The position numbers and the translations under genes were made by a program. Of a stretch of 64,000 bases of DNA, positions 1 to 6,999 are shown piece by piece (position 1 is the first letter of the stretch; every line of letters starts with the position of its first letter). The stretch is from an uncultured Clostridia bacterium (GTDB lineage: Bacteria; Bacillota; Clostridia; Oscillospirales; Ruminococcaceae), in the NCBI GenBank assembly GCA_947627465.1, contig CANQWD010000013.1, positions 1 through 64,000 of the forward strand, in the 5' to 3' direction. The notes beneath the pieces were generated by a model. The model made no database searches. It saw only the letters and a list, made by a program, of their open reading frames with translations, and was not told where the DNA came from.

Positions 1-1
1 A

Positions 2-64
2 CTTGATATCGTTTTTCTTGCGGTTATTTATATGGCTATGGTTTTAGATGCAATTTTAATGTGA
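2..64 (+). CDS. 3' end of an unidentified phage gene (partial)
   Basis: An open frame enters from the left edge and ends at TGA 62-64, ten bases before the next gene. About 20 residues are visible and they are hydrophobic (LDIVFLAVIYMAMVLDAIL). This is too little to assign a function. It does not resemble the end of a Mu-type transposase. The call rests only on spacing to the next gene and could be chance. Confidence 0.3.
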   Translation, partial: LDIVFLAVIYMAMVLDAILM

Positions 65-74
65 ACAGGCTCTA

Positions 75-875
75 ATGAAAAAGATCTTTAGCACAGAAAA
101 TGCTCCTCCGAGCGGCGGCGACTATATCAAAGACGGACTGATTTTTTGCGGAAAATGCAACACTCCGAAGCAATGCCGCACGGAGATCGACGGCGAAGAG
201 ATCTTTATACCGGTGTGGTGCGAATGTTCCGAACATGCGTATGCGGAAGAAAAACAGCGTAACAAAGATATCGAACATGCGTTTAAAGCGGCGGCGCTTC
301 GCCGTCTATCGATGATGGGCGACAAGCTGTCCGGGTGTACATTCTCAGGCGCGGATAAAGGCGGCGACAATGCGCGAAGTTTTAAAATATGCGAACGTTA
401 CGTTGAAAAATTTCCGCAAATGCTAAAAGATAATCGCGGACTGCTGCTTTTCGGCAGCGTCGGCACGGGAAAGACATTCGCGGCGGCATGTATCGCGAAC
501 GCGCTGTTAGAACAAAATTACTCGGTGGTGATGACCTCGCTGGTAACGCTCATTGACGGCACGGACGAAATTATTCGGCGAATGAACGAGATAGATCTGC
601 TGATACTTGACGATCTCGGTGCGGAACGCTCCACGGATTACGGCTTTGAACGCATTTACGCGGTGTGCGACGCACGTTATCGGAGCAACAAGCCCGTGAT
701 CTATACGTCAAATTTGCCGCTCGATACGTTCAAGCACGCGGAAGATATTCGGTGCGCGAGAATTTACGATCGCGTTCTGGAGCGGTGCTATCCCGTGGAG
801 TTCCGCGGGGTAAGTCATCGCAAACGCGAAGCTCGGCGCGGGTTTGAGGAAATGAACAAATTGTTGGAGGTGTGA
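75..875 (+). CDS. DnaC/IstB-like AAA+ ATPase, phage replication or transposition helper
   Basis: A 266-residue P-loop ATPase of the DnaC/IstB group. These proteins load helicases or, as MuB does, assist a transposase. The sequence shows a Cys-rich N-terminal segment (CGKC at 25-28, then CEC near 49-51) that could bind zinc, Walker A GSVGTGKT at about 127-134, Walker B LLILDD at about 175-180 and a YTSN sensor-like motif near 210. Length is typical for DnaC-like phage proteins. It leads the early operon and is followed after two bases by the next gene. Because GemA- and Mor-like genes follow, a MuB-like role is possible, but the zinc finger favours the DnaC-like label. Confidence 0.85.
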   Translation: MKKIFSTENAPPSGGDYIKDGLIFCGKCNTPKQCRTEIDGEEIFIPVWCECSEHAYAEEKQRNKDIEHAFKAAALRRLSMMGDKLSGCTFSGADKGGDNARSFKICERYVEKFPQMLKDNRGLLLFGSVGTGKTFAAACIANALLEQNYSVVMTSLVTLIDGTDEIIRRMNEIDLLILDDLGAERSTDYGFERIYAVCDARYRSNKPVIYTSNLPLDTFKHAEDIRCARIYDRVLERCYPVEFRGVSHRKREARRGFEEMNKLLEV

Positions 876-877
876 GA

Positions 878-1273
878 ATGACAAATGAGGATTGGAAGCG
901 CATAGAGGAACAGCTCTCCTATCCGTTAGGCAGAGCAAAGATGATTATTGATGGATATAACGTGACGCTTGCGTGCGAACCGGAGAAGCCACTTCATTAT
1001 GTTATCATGGTGTATATTGACGGGGAATTTCGGGCGAAATGGGTAATGGAGGATTGCGATATTCGCCGTAAGTTTTGCAGCCGTCACACAAAATGCTTCC
1101 TTGATCAAAAAACTCGTAACCGCTTAAAGCGCGAGAAAAAAGCATTTCGCGAAAAAGTAAAAAAACAGTTTACCACAGAGTATTATCTTCCATATTGGAA
1201 CAGCTTTAAGATGATGAAATCGCATTTCATAAAAAACAATTCATCTATTGAATTAGCAAAGGAGCCAATATGA
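878..1273 (+). CDS. Conserved phage protein of unknown function (131 aa)
   Basis: A basic protein not assigned to a family. The first half looks like a small beta-rich domain (IIDGYNVTLA, YVIMVYIDGEF) and the second is Lys/Arg-rich with a predicted helix (RLKREKKAFREKVKK). Two cysteines lie in the middle. The ORF track starts at GTG 872, but GGAGG at 866-870 sits only 1 base from that GTG and 7 bases from ATG 878, so 878 is the better start. It overlaps the following gene by 4 bases, so the two are probably translationally coupled. Confidence 0.75.
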   Translation: MTNEDWKRIEEQLSYPLGRAKMIIDGYNVTLACEPEKPLHYVIMVYIDGEFRAKWVMEDCDIRRKFCSRHTKCFLDQKTRNRLKREKKAFREKVKKQFTTEYYLPYWNSFKMMKSHFIKNNSSIELAKEPI

Positions 1274-1572
1274 TACATGAAGTAAAATGCCGCCCCGAAT
1301 ATTTTGCGGCGTTAGCAGATGGCAGAAAATCGTTTGAAGTGCGCAAAAAAGACCGTCCGTATCAAGTGGGAGATATTCTTGCGGTAAATGAATTTGTGCC
1401 GTTTGAATACAAATTTTGTTCGGAAGATGAGTGCGAAAGATTTTCACGCACGTCTGAAAGCGGCAGATATTCGGGGAATTGCTTGCTGTTCAAAATCACA
1501 TATATTTTGGACGATACAAATTTCTGCAAGGATGGAATGGTAATTCTCGGACTTGCACGGTGCGAAATATAA
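1270..1572 (+). CDS. DUF3850 / ASCH-like protein
   Basis: A 100-residue protein with the layout of the DUF3850 branch of the ASCH/PUA-like fold: an N-terminal HEVKCRPEYFAALADGRKSF-type segment, then EVRKKDRPYQVGDILAVNEF and a C-terminal YILDD...GMVILGL strand. ASCH domains are proposed to bind RNA or modified nucleotides. In phage early regions their role is unknown. The ATG overlaps the end of the previous gene by 4 bases. Family call from recognised motifs; the function is inference. Confidence 0.8.
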   Translation: MIHEVKCRPEYFAALADGRKSFEVRKKDRPYQVGDILAVNEFVPFEYKFCSEDECERFSRTSESGRYSGNCLLFKITYILDDTNFCKDGMVILGLARCEI

Positions 1573-1669
1573 TAGCTTTGGGGGAATTTTCCCCCGCTTA
1601 ATGCGGCTCATCGAACGGTTGCAAGCCCGTGAAAACGCAGAGCAAGCAAAATAATAAAGGAGGATCATT
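1573..1669 (+). other. Intergenic stretch with a G5/C5 hairpin
   Basis: This gap contains GGGGG-AATTTT-CCCCC at about 1579-1594, a compact hairpin without a following T-run, so it is not a convincing terminator. It may be a processing or pausing site between the DUF3850 gene and the AbrB-like gene, whose AAAGGAGG ribosome site lies at its right end. Confidence 0.35.
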
Positions 1670-1912
1670 ATGACAAAATTCAAGAAGATCTCTAAAGCTC
1701 GGAGCATTACTATTCCCAAGGATATCGCGGCACATTTGGATTTAGACGCGGGAACTGCAGTAGATCTGACGGCGGCGGACGGCAAACTGATCGTTACAAA
1801 GCACGCTGATACTTGCCGCTTTTGCGGCGGCGCGGAAAACGTCAAGCAATTCGGAGATGTTTTTGTGTGCCCGATTTGTGCGGCACGGCTGTACAAGGAG
1901 GTGTGCGATTGA
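1670..1912 (+). CDS. SpoVT/AbrB-type DNA-binding protein with zinc ribbon
   Basis: An 80-residue two-part protein. Residues 1-43 form a swapped-hairpin AbrB/MazE DNA-binding domain (SKARSITIPKDIAAHLDLDAG...LIVTK). Residues 48-75 are a short zinc ribbon with CRFCGG and CPICAARL. AbrB-fold proteins act as transition-state regulators or antitoxins. With no toxin next door, a phage regulatory role is likelier here. Strong AAAGGAGG lies before the ATG, and the stop overlaps the next start (tgATG). Confidence 0.85.
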   Translation: MTKFKKISKARSITIPKDIAAHLDLDAGTAVDLTAADGKLIVTKHADTCRFCGGAENVKQFGDVFVCPICAARLYKEVCD

Positions 1913-2553
1913 TGGACGAAATTACCGAAAAAGTGCGGGAGTTGAGCGCTGTTAAGACGCAGATCGCGGCGCTCTCCGAGCGCAAAAAAGAACTTGAAGC
2001 GTATTTTTTGTAACGCGGCAGCGAAGACGTTATCGACACCAAATACAAATCGCGAACATACGCCGACGCGGAAAGCCAAGCCGCCGTTACTTACACCGAG
2101 GCGCAGTCGCTTGAAATTTCCGCGCCGAATTATCTCGAAAACTCACTCGGAGAAAATGTTTTTAAAGATATTTTCAAAGAGGAGATTAAGCGCGAGATCA
2201 AGCCGCAAAGCAAGGATATTGAGCGAATGCTGATTGGTGTGTACACGGGCGACTACATAAAATCCACGCCCGCGGAGGTTATCGCGCAGCTGCCCTGCGA
2301 TGACAAAGCAAAGGCGGCGCTCGCTAAAAAACTCAAGGGCGCTAAATTTGAGACTGACCGCGACAATCTTATAAATATCGGCGGCTTGTCCGAGGATGAC
2401 GCGGGAGATTACGCATATATGTACGCCGAGGCGGTTGTGTGGCAAACGCTCTGCCGCGTTGCGGAGATGTCCGGCGCGGATAAAGAGTGCATTATCCGGA
2501 GCATAAATCTCGGCGTGTCGGTAGATAGTTCCACGAAAATCGCGGTGACGTAA
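1912..2553 (+). pseudogene. Conserved phage early protein interrupted by an in-frame TAA
   Basis: The frame opened by ATG 1912 encodes 33 residues (MDEITEKVRELSAVKTQIAA...), hits TAA at 2011-2013, then continues in the same frame for 179 sense codons to TAA 2551-2553. The ORF track reports the halves separately (up to 2013, and from 2227), but 1912 and 2227 are in phase and the sequence between them is protein-like, for example TYTEAQSLEISAPNYL and IKPQSKDIERMLIGVYTGDY. A single C-to-T change (CAA to TAA) would explain the stop. The intact protein would be about 213 residues with an N-terminal coiled coil; I do not recognise its function. Other genes here use TAA as a normal stop, so global recoding is unlikely. 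Confidence 0.75.
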
Positions 2554-2554
2554 A

Positions 2555-3058
2555 ATGGCGACGGGAAAACAAATACAACGGATATACGCGCTGGGAGCAA
2601 AATGCGGGCTGTTGGATCGCGAGCGCGGTAACGACGATGATCTGCATTTATGGATAAAACAGTGGTCGCGAAAAGATCACATTTCAGAGCTTACCGAAAA
2701 GCAAGCGGATTTTATTATCGCTCGGCTAATCGATTATCAAAACAACGTATGCCCGCCAAAGCCCGCTGATATTGAGCCGATAACGGGAGCACAGCAAAGC
2801 TTTTGTTTTCGGTTAACATATAAGCTGGCGCAGGTTTCCCCCTCGGAGATCGATGTGCGCGAACGTCTTCGCGGGCTTATTTGCAAGGTCACCAACAGAA
2901 ACATTCAAACGGACGGAGATATTTTTTATAAGGTGACGCGCAATGAGGGTACACAGATAATCGAAATGCTGAAAAGGATAATCCGCTCTGAGGAGCGCAA
3001 AAAGAAACGGGGTGAGAAAAATGGGACTGGCACAGCTGGTAAAACTCAGCCACCTTAA
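2555..3058 (+). CDS. GemA / Mu gp16-like regulatory protein
   Basis: A 167-residue protein resembling the GemA/Gp16 (DUF1018) family of Mu-like phages. The hallmark N-terminus, a short Q-x-K-x-I-x-A-L-like helix, appears as GKQIQRIYALGAKCGLLD. It is followed by conserved helices around LTEKQADFIIARLIDY. In Mu, GemA alters host gene expression and DNA supercoiling. Linkage to the Mor-like gene directly downstream is the Mu gene order (gp16-gp17) and supports the call. The C-terminus is Lys/Arg-rich and overlaps the next gene by 38 bases. Confidence 0.8.
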   Translation: MATGKQIQRIYALGAKCGLLDRERGNDDDLHLWIKQWSRKDHISELTEKQADFIIARLIDYQNNVCPPKPADIEPITGAQQSFCFRLTYKLAQVSPSEIDVRERLRGLICKVTNRNIQTDGDIFYKVTRNEGTQIIEMLKRIIRSEERKKKRGEKNGTGTAGKTQPP

Positions 3059-3281
3059 TGCTGAGCAGCAGGAAATTGTTGATATAATTGGTATGGATTG
3101 TTATCGTGATCTTATTGAAAAATTTGGAGGAGACAGGATTTACATACCGAAAGCAAAAAGCCTTATTCCCGCCTCAGAGTTGGCACATGAAATTCGGCTC
3201 AGGCGGCAGAACGGCGATAGGAATGAACAGATAGCACACGACCTTGAAATTCCGTTCGCCGATGTGCGAAAAATAAAATAA
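3021..3281 (+). CDS. Mor-like transcription activator (Mu middle-operon regulator family)
   Basis: An approximately 86-residue protein of the Mor/C family. The dimerisation half reads QQEIVDIIGMDCYRDLIEKF followed by GGDRIYIPKA, and the C-terminal helix-turn-helix is ELAHEIRLRRQNGDRNEQIA then HDLEIPFADVRKIK. Mor binds just upstream of -10-only promoters and recruits RNA polymerase. The track uses GTG 3012, but GGGGTGAG fits ATG 3021 better. A terminator follows at once, then a promoter with a good -10 and no -35 (3379-3384), which is the expected target. The family is recognised; the target is inferred. Confidence 0.85.
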   Translation: MGLAQLVKLSHLNAEQQEIVDIIGMDCYRDLIEKFGGDRIYIPKAKSLIPASELAHEIRLRRQNGDRNEQIAHDLEIPFADVRKIK

Positions 3282-3286
3282 TTTTT

Positions 3287-3312
3287 CCCTCGGTTTAAAG
3301 CCGAGGGTTTTT
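3287..3312 (+). terminator. Intrinsic terminator after the early operon
   Basis: CCCTCGG (3287-3293) and CCGAGGG (3301-3307) form a 7-bp GC-rich stem with loop TTTAAAG, followed by TTTTT. It lies 5 bases after the Mor-like gene and closes the early transcript. Confidence 0.9.
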
Positions 3313-3339
3313 CTGTCATTATTTTATGGCGCTGAAAAT

Positions 3340-3384
3340 TACCGTAAATCTTTGGTGTACAAAAAATATTTTTAATGGTATAAT
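3340..3384 (+). promoter_or_regulatory. Candidate Mor-dependent middle/late promoter
   Basis: TATAAT at 3379-3384 has no -35 hexamer at 16-18 bp (the 17-bp position reads GTACAA). Upstream lies an imperfect dyad, TACC-N9-GGTGTA, around 3343-3360. A consensus -10 without a -35, placed directly after a Mor-like gene, is the organisation of the Mu middle promoter. The transcript would read into the gene at 3417. Confidence 0.55.
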
Positions 3385-3416
3385 GAAAAAAACAAAACCG
3401 CAAGCGAGGTGAAATT

Positions 3417-3728
3417 ATGGATTTTGACACGATATTCAACATTGTTATTACGACGGGAATGGGCGTTATTACGTTCTTTTTAAAATATTTTTTCGATAAG
3501 CTGAACAGTCGCGCCTCCAAAGAAGAACTTCACGAACTAAAGGAAAAAATTGAAAACGCGGACGACAAATACGCGAGTAAGTCCGAACTTAACGAGCTGA
3601 AAAAGTCTATAGAGAAAATTGAAAACAATATTGACTTTTTAAAGGAAAATACCGTGCGCAATTCGGATTTTATACGTACGATGTCGCGGCTTGAGGAAAA
3701 GATCGACAGCTTAAAGCGAGGTGAATAA
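3417..3728 (+). CDS. Small membrane-anchored coiled-coil phage protein
   Basis: A 103-residue protein with one N-terminal membrane segment (about residues 5-23, FNIVITTGMGVITFFLKYFF), followed by a long charged coiled coil (SKEELHELKEKIENADDKYA... SELNELKKSIEKIE). Small TM/coiled-coil proteins are common at this position of Mu-like phages in Firmicutes, but their function is not established; lysis accessory or superinfection roles are guesses. GAGGTG precedes the ATG. It is the first gene of the transcript from the putative Mor-dependent promoter. Confidence 0.75.
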   Translation: MDFDTIFNIVITTGMGVITFFLKYFFDKLNSRASKEELHELKEKIENADDKYASKSELNELKKSIEKIENNIDFLKENTVRNSDFIRTMSRLEEKIDSLKRGE

Positions 3729-3729
3729 G

Positions 3730-4050
3730 TTGGATTTTGAAAGAATTCGGCGAGAGAAATTTTTGGACAATAACGCGCGGGTGCTGCGAGCAGTGAATGC
3801 TCTCCGCGAAAGGTATGTCAAGGTAGGAGATCTGGAATACGGCTTGGGCGCGGAAATGAGCGCGGCGGAAATATCCGACTGCGTAAATTACCTTAACGAG
3901 AGCGGTTACATAAAGCTTCGCACCGTCGATGGGCACTCGGAGATCGCCGATCTTGCCGACGCGGAAATGTGCAAGATCGAGGCAAAGCTCACGGCAAAAG
4001 GCATTGCGTTTTTAAATGGCAAAGTCAACGATCCGTGCATAAGGCGGTGA
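3730..4050 (+). CDS. Winged-helix-like small phage protein
   Basis: About 106 residues that look like a small winged-helix domain: helices VLRAVNALRERYVKVGDLEY, a recognition-like helix (SAAEISDCVNYLNESGYIKL) and a C-terminal strand (CKIEAKLTAKGIAFLNG). The DNA-binding role is inferred. The track starts at GTG 3721, but GAGGTG (3718-3723) is placed better for TTG 3730. In Mu-like phages a protein of this kind sits just before the gp27-like gene, as here. Confidence 0.7.
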   Translation: MDFERIRREKFLDNNARVLRAVNALRERYVKVGDLEYGLGAEMSAAEISDCVNYLNESGYIKLRTVDGHSEIADLADAEMCKIEAKLTAKGIAFLNGKVNDPCIRR

Positions 4051-4054
4051 TCTT

Positions 4055-4597
4055 ATGAGCAACCGGAAACACAGCAAGATCGACGCGCTGCCGTCGGATA
4101 TAAAATCGGCGGTCGAAGAAATGATACTTGGCAACTACACCTACCGCGACGTGTGCAATTTCGTTCGAGATACGGCAAACGTTACACTTTCCGAGGCGGC
4201 GGTTTGCAGATATGCTCAAGGGCTTAACGCCACGGTGCAGGATCTGCGTTTGGCAAGTGAGAATATGCGCACGCTCACCGAGGAAATGGCGAAATATCCG
4301 CAATTGGATACCACCGAGGGGATCGCACGTCTCGTTTCGCACAAGGTTCTGTCGGCGGTTCGGGAGCTTAGCGATGACGATTTAAAAAATTCAGACCCGC
4401 TGAAGCTTATAGATCGCTGTACGGCACTTATTCGCGCGGTCGCGTACAAAAACGAGAACGATACGCGCGTGAAAAACCTTAAAGACGTAGCGTTCGAGAG
4501 CTTTAAGGAAGAAATATTCGACGCTATGGCGAAAGAGGAGCCGGAGCTGTATAAGCAGTTGGTGCGGTTCATATCCGCTCGAAAGGACGTGGAATAA
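4055..4597 (+). CDS. DUF3486 / Mu gp27-like protein, probable small terminase-type DNA-binding protein
   Basis: A 180-residue protein beginning SNRKHSKIDALPSDIKSAVE, the signature start of the DUF3486 family (Mu gp27), proposed to be the small packaging subunit in Mu-like phages. The N-terminal half looks like a helix-turn-helix (NYTYRDVCNFVRD...SEAAVCRYAQG); the rest is helical. A second small-terminase candidate lies at 5298, so division of labour between the two is unclear. The stop overlaps the next ATG (taATG). Confidence 0.75.
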   Translation: MSNRKHSKIDALPSDIKSAVEEMILGNYTYRDVCNFVRDTANVTLSEAAVCRYAQGLNATVQDLRLASENMRTLTEEMAKYPQLDTTEGIARLVSHKVLSAVRELSDDDLKNSDPLKLIDRCTALIRAVAYKNENDTRVKNLKDVAFESFKEEIFDAMAKEEPELYKQLVRFISARKDVE

Positions 4598-5088
4598 TGC
4601 TGTATGTTCTGTTCGTCCAAAGCGGACGCGAGCTGACAATAATCGAGGAACTTCGGCGAAAAAATATATCCGCGTACTGTCCGCGGCAATTAAAAGCAGA
4701 ACGCCGCCGCGGACATTGGCGATATGTAGAACGTATCATCTTTACGGGGTATGTTTTCGTAGACGTTCCCGAACTTCAACCATGGGTGTGGCACACCGTG
4801 ATGAAATGCGTCGGCGCTATACGATTTATAAGCAAACTTCCTTTGCCGCCCGATGAGGACGATTATATTCGGCGGCTTTGCAATGACGGGGACTGTATCG
4901 GAATTTCACGCGGATATGTTTTGGATAATATTCTGCATATCACAAGCGGATTCCTAAAAAATCTCGAACATGAGATCATTAAATTCAATCGGCGCGGGAA
5001 ACGCGCCTCGGCGGATGTTACGATCTACGGTGAAAAACACAGAATTATTTTCTCTGTGGAATTTGACGCTCCGCCCGCATTACCGTGA
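4597..5088 (+). CDS. NusG-family (RfaH/LoaP-like) transcription antiterminator
   Basis: A 163-residue specialised NusG paralogue. The N-terminal NGN domain is clear: YVLFVQSGRELTIIEELRRK, AYCPRQLKAERRRGHWRYVE, then FTGYVFVDVPE. The C-terminal part (about 105-160, SGFLKNLEHEIIKFNRRGKR... GEKHRIIFSVEF) matches a KOW domain. Such paralogues (RfaH, LoaP) travel with RNA polymerase across long operons and recognise operon-leader DNA or RNA. The gene sits just upstream of a 209-bp leader with predicted structure, then the late operon of more than 17 kb, so a phage late-antitermination role is a reasonable inference. Phage lambda uses Q or N for this; a NusG-type protein would be an alternative solution. 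Confidence 0.85.
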   Translation: MLYVLFVQSGRELTIIEELRRKNISAYCPRQLKAERRRGHWRYVERIIFTGYVFVDVPELQPWVWHTVMKCVGAIRFISKLPLPPDEDDYIRRLCNDGDCIGISRGYVLDNILHITSGFLKNLEHEIIKFNRRGKRASADVTIYGEKHRIIFSVEFDAPPALP

Positions 5089-5115
5089 TAAGCTCCGGCA
5101 GTGCAAAAAATATTG

Positions 5116-5217
5116 TTAAAACGCCTTAGATAACTTTGGCGTAATGGGCGAAGCTATACCCTCGAAAAAACGAGCCGAGAATTGCGTTTTAAGGGCTGCC
5201 AGATTTTCGAGGTATAG
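5116..5217 (+). ncRNA. Structured leader RNA of the late operon with predicted pseudoknot
   Basis: Hairpin 1 pairs ACGCC (5121-5125) with GGCGT (5138-5142). Hairpin 2 pairs CTATACC/TCGAAAA (5154-5168, single C bulge at 5161) with TTTTCGA/GGTATAG (5204-5217), 14 pairs, with an inner AGCC/GGCT stem. The loop of hairpin 2 carries GCGTTTTAA (5184-5192), the exact complement of TTAAAACGC (5116-5124), which would form a 9-bp pseudoknot that competes with hairpin 1. CTCG (5161-5164) can also pair locally with CGAG (5171-5174). These mutually exclusive pairings suggest a regulatory RNA. I do not recognise a known class. Confidence 0.65.
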
Positions 5218-5297
5218 TTTCCCCTGTTTTTATAAAACGGTGCTCTAAAAAGGGCGTATAACGCTTAAAAAGGCATATCCGAGAACGAGGTGATGTT

Positions 5298-5756
5298 ATG
5301 AGCAGAAAAAAGAAAAGTATCGCGGCGCTGGGTGCGGCAATCGCGGAACACGAAAAAATGAATAATTCCACCTCGACCTCTGCGGTGCAGCAGCTTGTCG
5401 AGGCGTTTTTGTCCACCAATAATCCCGCGAAAAGAGCAAAGAAAATCGCCGAAATTAAATCGCGGTGCGGCGGTATCGCGGAACTGTTTGCGGAAAACAC
5501 GGAGCTGATCACCGCAGAAGTCGAACAGGCGCTCATCAGAGCGGCGACAGGCTACACCGTTACTGAACGCAGAACAAAATATGTGAACGGCGTTAAAACC
5601 GTGGAAACAATTGAAAAGCATATCGCTCCGTCACAAGCGGCAATCGAATTTTATCTTGTAAATAAAAATCCCGAGGGCTATTCAAAATCGGGCGGTACTT
5701 CCGGCGACGGAGAGGGAAAAATTGCGGAAATCGTGGAGGCGTTAAAAAATGGATAA
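5298..5756 (+). CDS. Phage terminase small subunit
   Basis: A 152-residue protein with features of small terminase subunits: a basic N-terminus, a DNA-binding helical region, the family-typical ALIRAATGYTVTERRTKYVN, then an IAPSQAAIEFYLVNKNPEGY segment. Small subunits recognise the packaging site and hand DNA to the large subunit, which starts 8 bases before this gene ends. Strong GAGGTG precedes ATG 5298. A separate gp27-like protein is encoded at 4055, so the phage carries two candidates. Confidence 0.75.
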   Translation: MSRKKKSIAALGAAIAEHEKMNNSTSTSAVQQLVEAFLSTNNPAKRAKKIAEIKSRCGGIAELFAENTELITAEVEQALIRAATGYTVTERRTKYVNGVKTVETIEKHIAPSQAAIEFYLVNKNPEGYSKSGGTSGDGEGKIAEIVEALKNG

Positions 5757-6999
5757 AATAGCTTTTACGGATAAGCAAAATGAATTTATTCGCACGCTTA
5801 AACAGGATAAATTAAAGCGGATTAACGTCCTAGAGGGTTCGGTACGTTCGGGAAAAACGTGGATCTCTCTTATCGCTTGGGCGGTCTGGGTGGCGATGCG
5901 CCCAAAAGATTATTTGTATATGATGTGTGCTAAGTCGCTTAAAACATTGTATCGAAATTGCCTTTTGCCGCTTCAGGGACTTGTCGGCGAAAACAATTTT
6001 AAATTTTCGCTCTCCAAAAAGGAGGGCGTTTTATTTGGCAGAAAAATAATGCTGGAGGGCGCGAACGATCAGCGAAGCGAGGGGAAAATACGAGGTATTA
6101 CGCTTGGCGGCGCGTACTGTGATGAGCTGACGCTGTTCCCAGAGGATTTTTTCGCCATGCTGCTGTCACGTTTGTCCGAACCCGGGGCAAAGCTTATCGC
6201 GACGACTAACCCCGATGTTCCTACGCATTGGCTGTTAAAAGAATATCTGAAGAACGAAAATTTGACGGACGATCTATTTCGAATGTTTTTTCATATCGAC
6301 GACAATACCACGCTTGATAAGGGATATGTCGAAAGTTTGAAAAAAGAATACACGGGCGTTTACTATGATCGTTTTATTTTGGGCAAGTGGGTAGTCGCGA
6401 ACGGCGCTATATACAAGGTTTTTTCGGATTCTCCGACAGCCTTTTACACAAAGGATATTCCGCATTTCGATTATATAAATATCGGCTTGGATTTCGGTGG
6501 CAACGGCTCTCAGCACGCGCTTGTCTGCTCCGGGATAACCCACGATATGCGACGTTTATACGCATTAAAGACCGAACGCATTCCTGCCGCGGATATGACC
6601 CCGCAAACGCTGTACAGGCGCGTTTTCGACTTTTGCATTGAGATAAAAGAAAAATACGGAACAGTTTCCGCGCTTTACGCCGACAGCACCGAGCAGACGC
6701 TTATAGCGGGCTTGCGTCAAGCGCTTCGTCCGATCGAAATTATCGTTAAAAACGCGCTTAAGCGCGAGATCAACGACCGAATACGCGCAACAACAATGCT
6801 GATGGGCGGCGGAAGATTTTTTATGCTTTCCGCAGAGTGTCAGACGCTTATTGACGCGTTCCAAGGCGCGGTCTGGGACGATAAAGTTGTCGGGAAAGAG
6901 GTTCGGCTCGACGACGGAACGTCAGATATTGATACGCTCGACGCGTTCGAGTACTCGTTTGAGCGGTACATTCCGCAGCTGATAAGGAGCGAAAAATGA
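5749..6999 (+). CDS. Phage terminase large subunit (PBSX/Terminase_3 type)
   Basis: A 416-residue packaging motor. Walker A is EGSVRSGKT (about 29-37), and Walker B with catalytic Glu is in GGAYCDELTLF (about 118-128). The coupling region follows, then an RNase H-like nuclease domain starting at NIGLDFGGNGSQH (about 241). Length and motif order match PBSX-family large terminases. It overlaps both neighbours by a few bases, typical of phage packaging operons. It is the clearest anchor for calling the region a tailed phage. Confidence 0.95.
   Translation: MDKIAFTDKQNEFIRTLKQDKLKRINVLEGSVRSGKTWISLIAWAVWVAMRPKDYLYMMCAKSLKTLYRNCLLPLQGLVGENNFKFSLSKKEGVLFGRKIMLEGANDQRSEGKIRGITLGGAYCDELTLFPEDFFAMLLSRLSEPGAKLIATTNPDVPTHWLLKEYLKNENLTDDLFRMFFHIDDNTTLDKGYVESLKKEYTGVYYDRFILGKWVVANGAIYKVFSDSPTAFYTKDIPHFDYINIGLDFGGNGSQHALVCSGITHDMRRLYALKTERIPAADMTPQTLYRRVFDFCIEIKEKYGTVSALYADSTEQTLIAGLRQALRPIEIIVKNALKREINDRIRATTMLMGGGRFFMLSAECQTLIDAFQGAVWDDKVVGKEVRLDDGTSDIDTLDAFEYSFERYIPQLIRSEK

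Noticed and set aside
5089-5297. Self-cleaving ribozyme (hammerhead or similar) in the late leader
   Set aside because: The hammerhead core CTGATGA...GAAA is absent, and I could not match the fold to another ribozyme class by eye.
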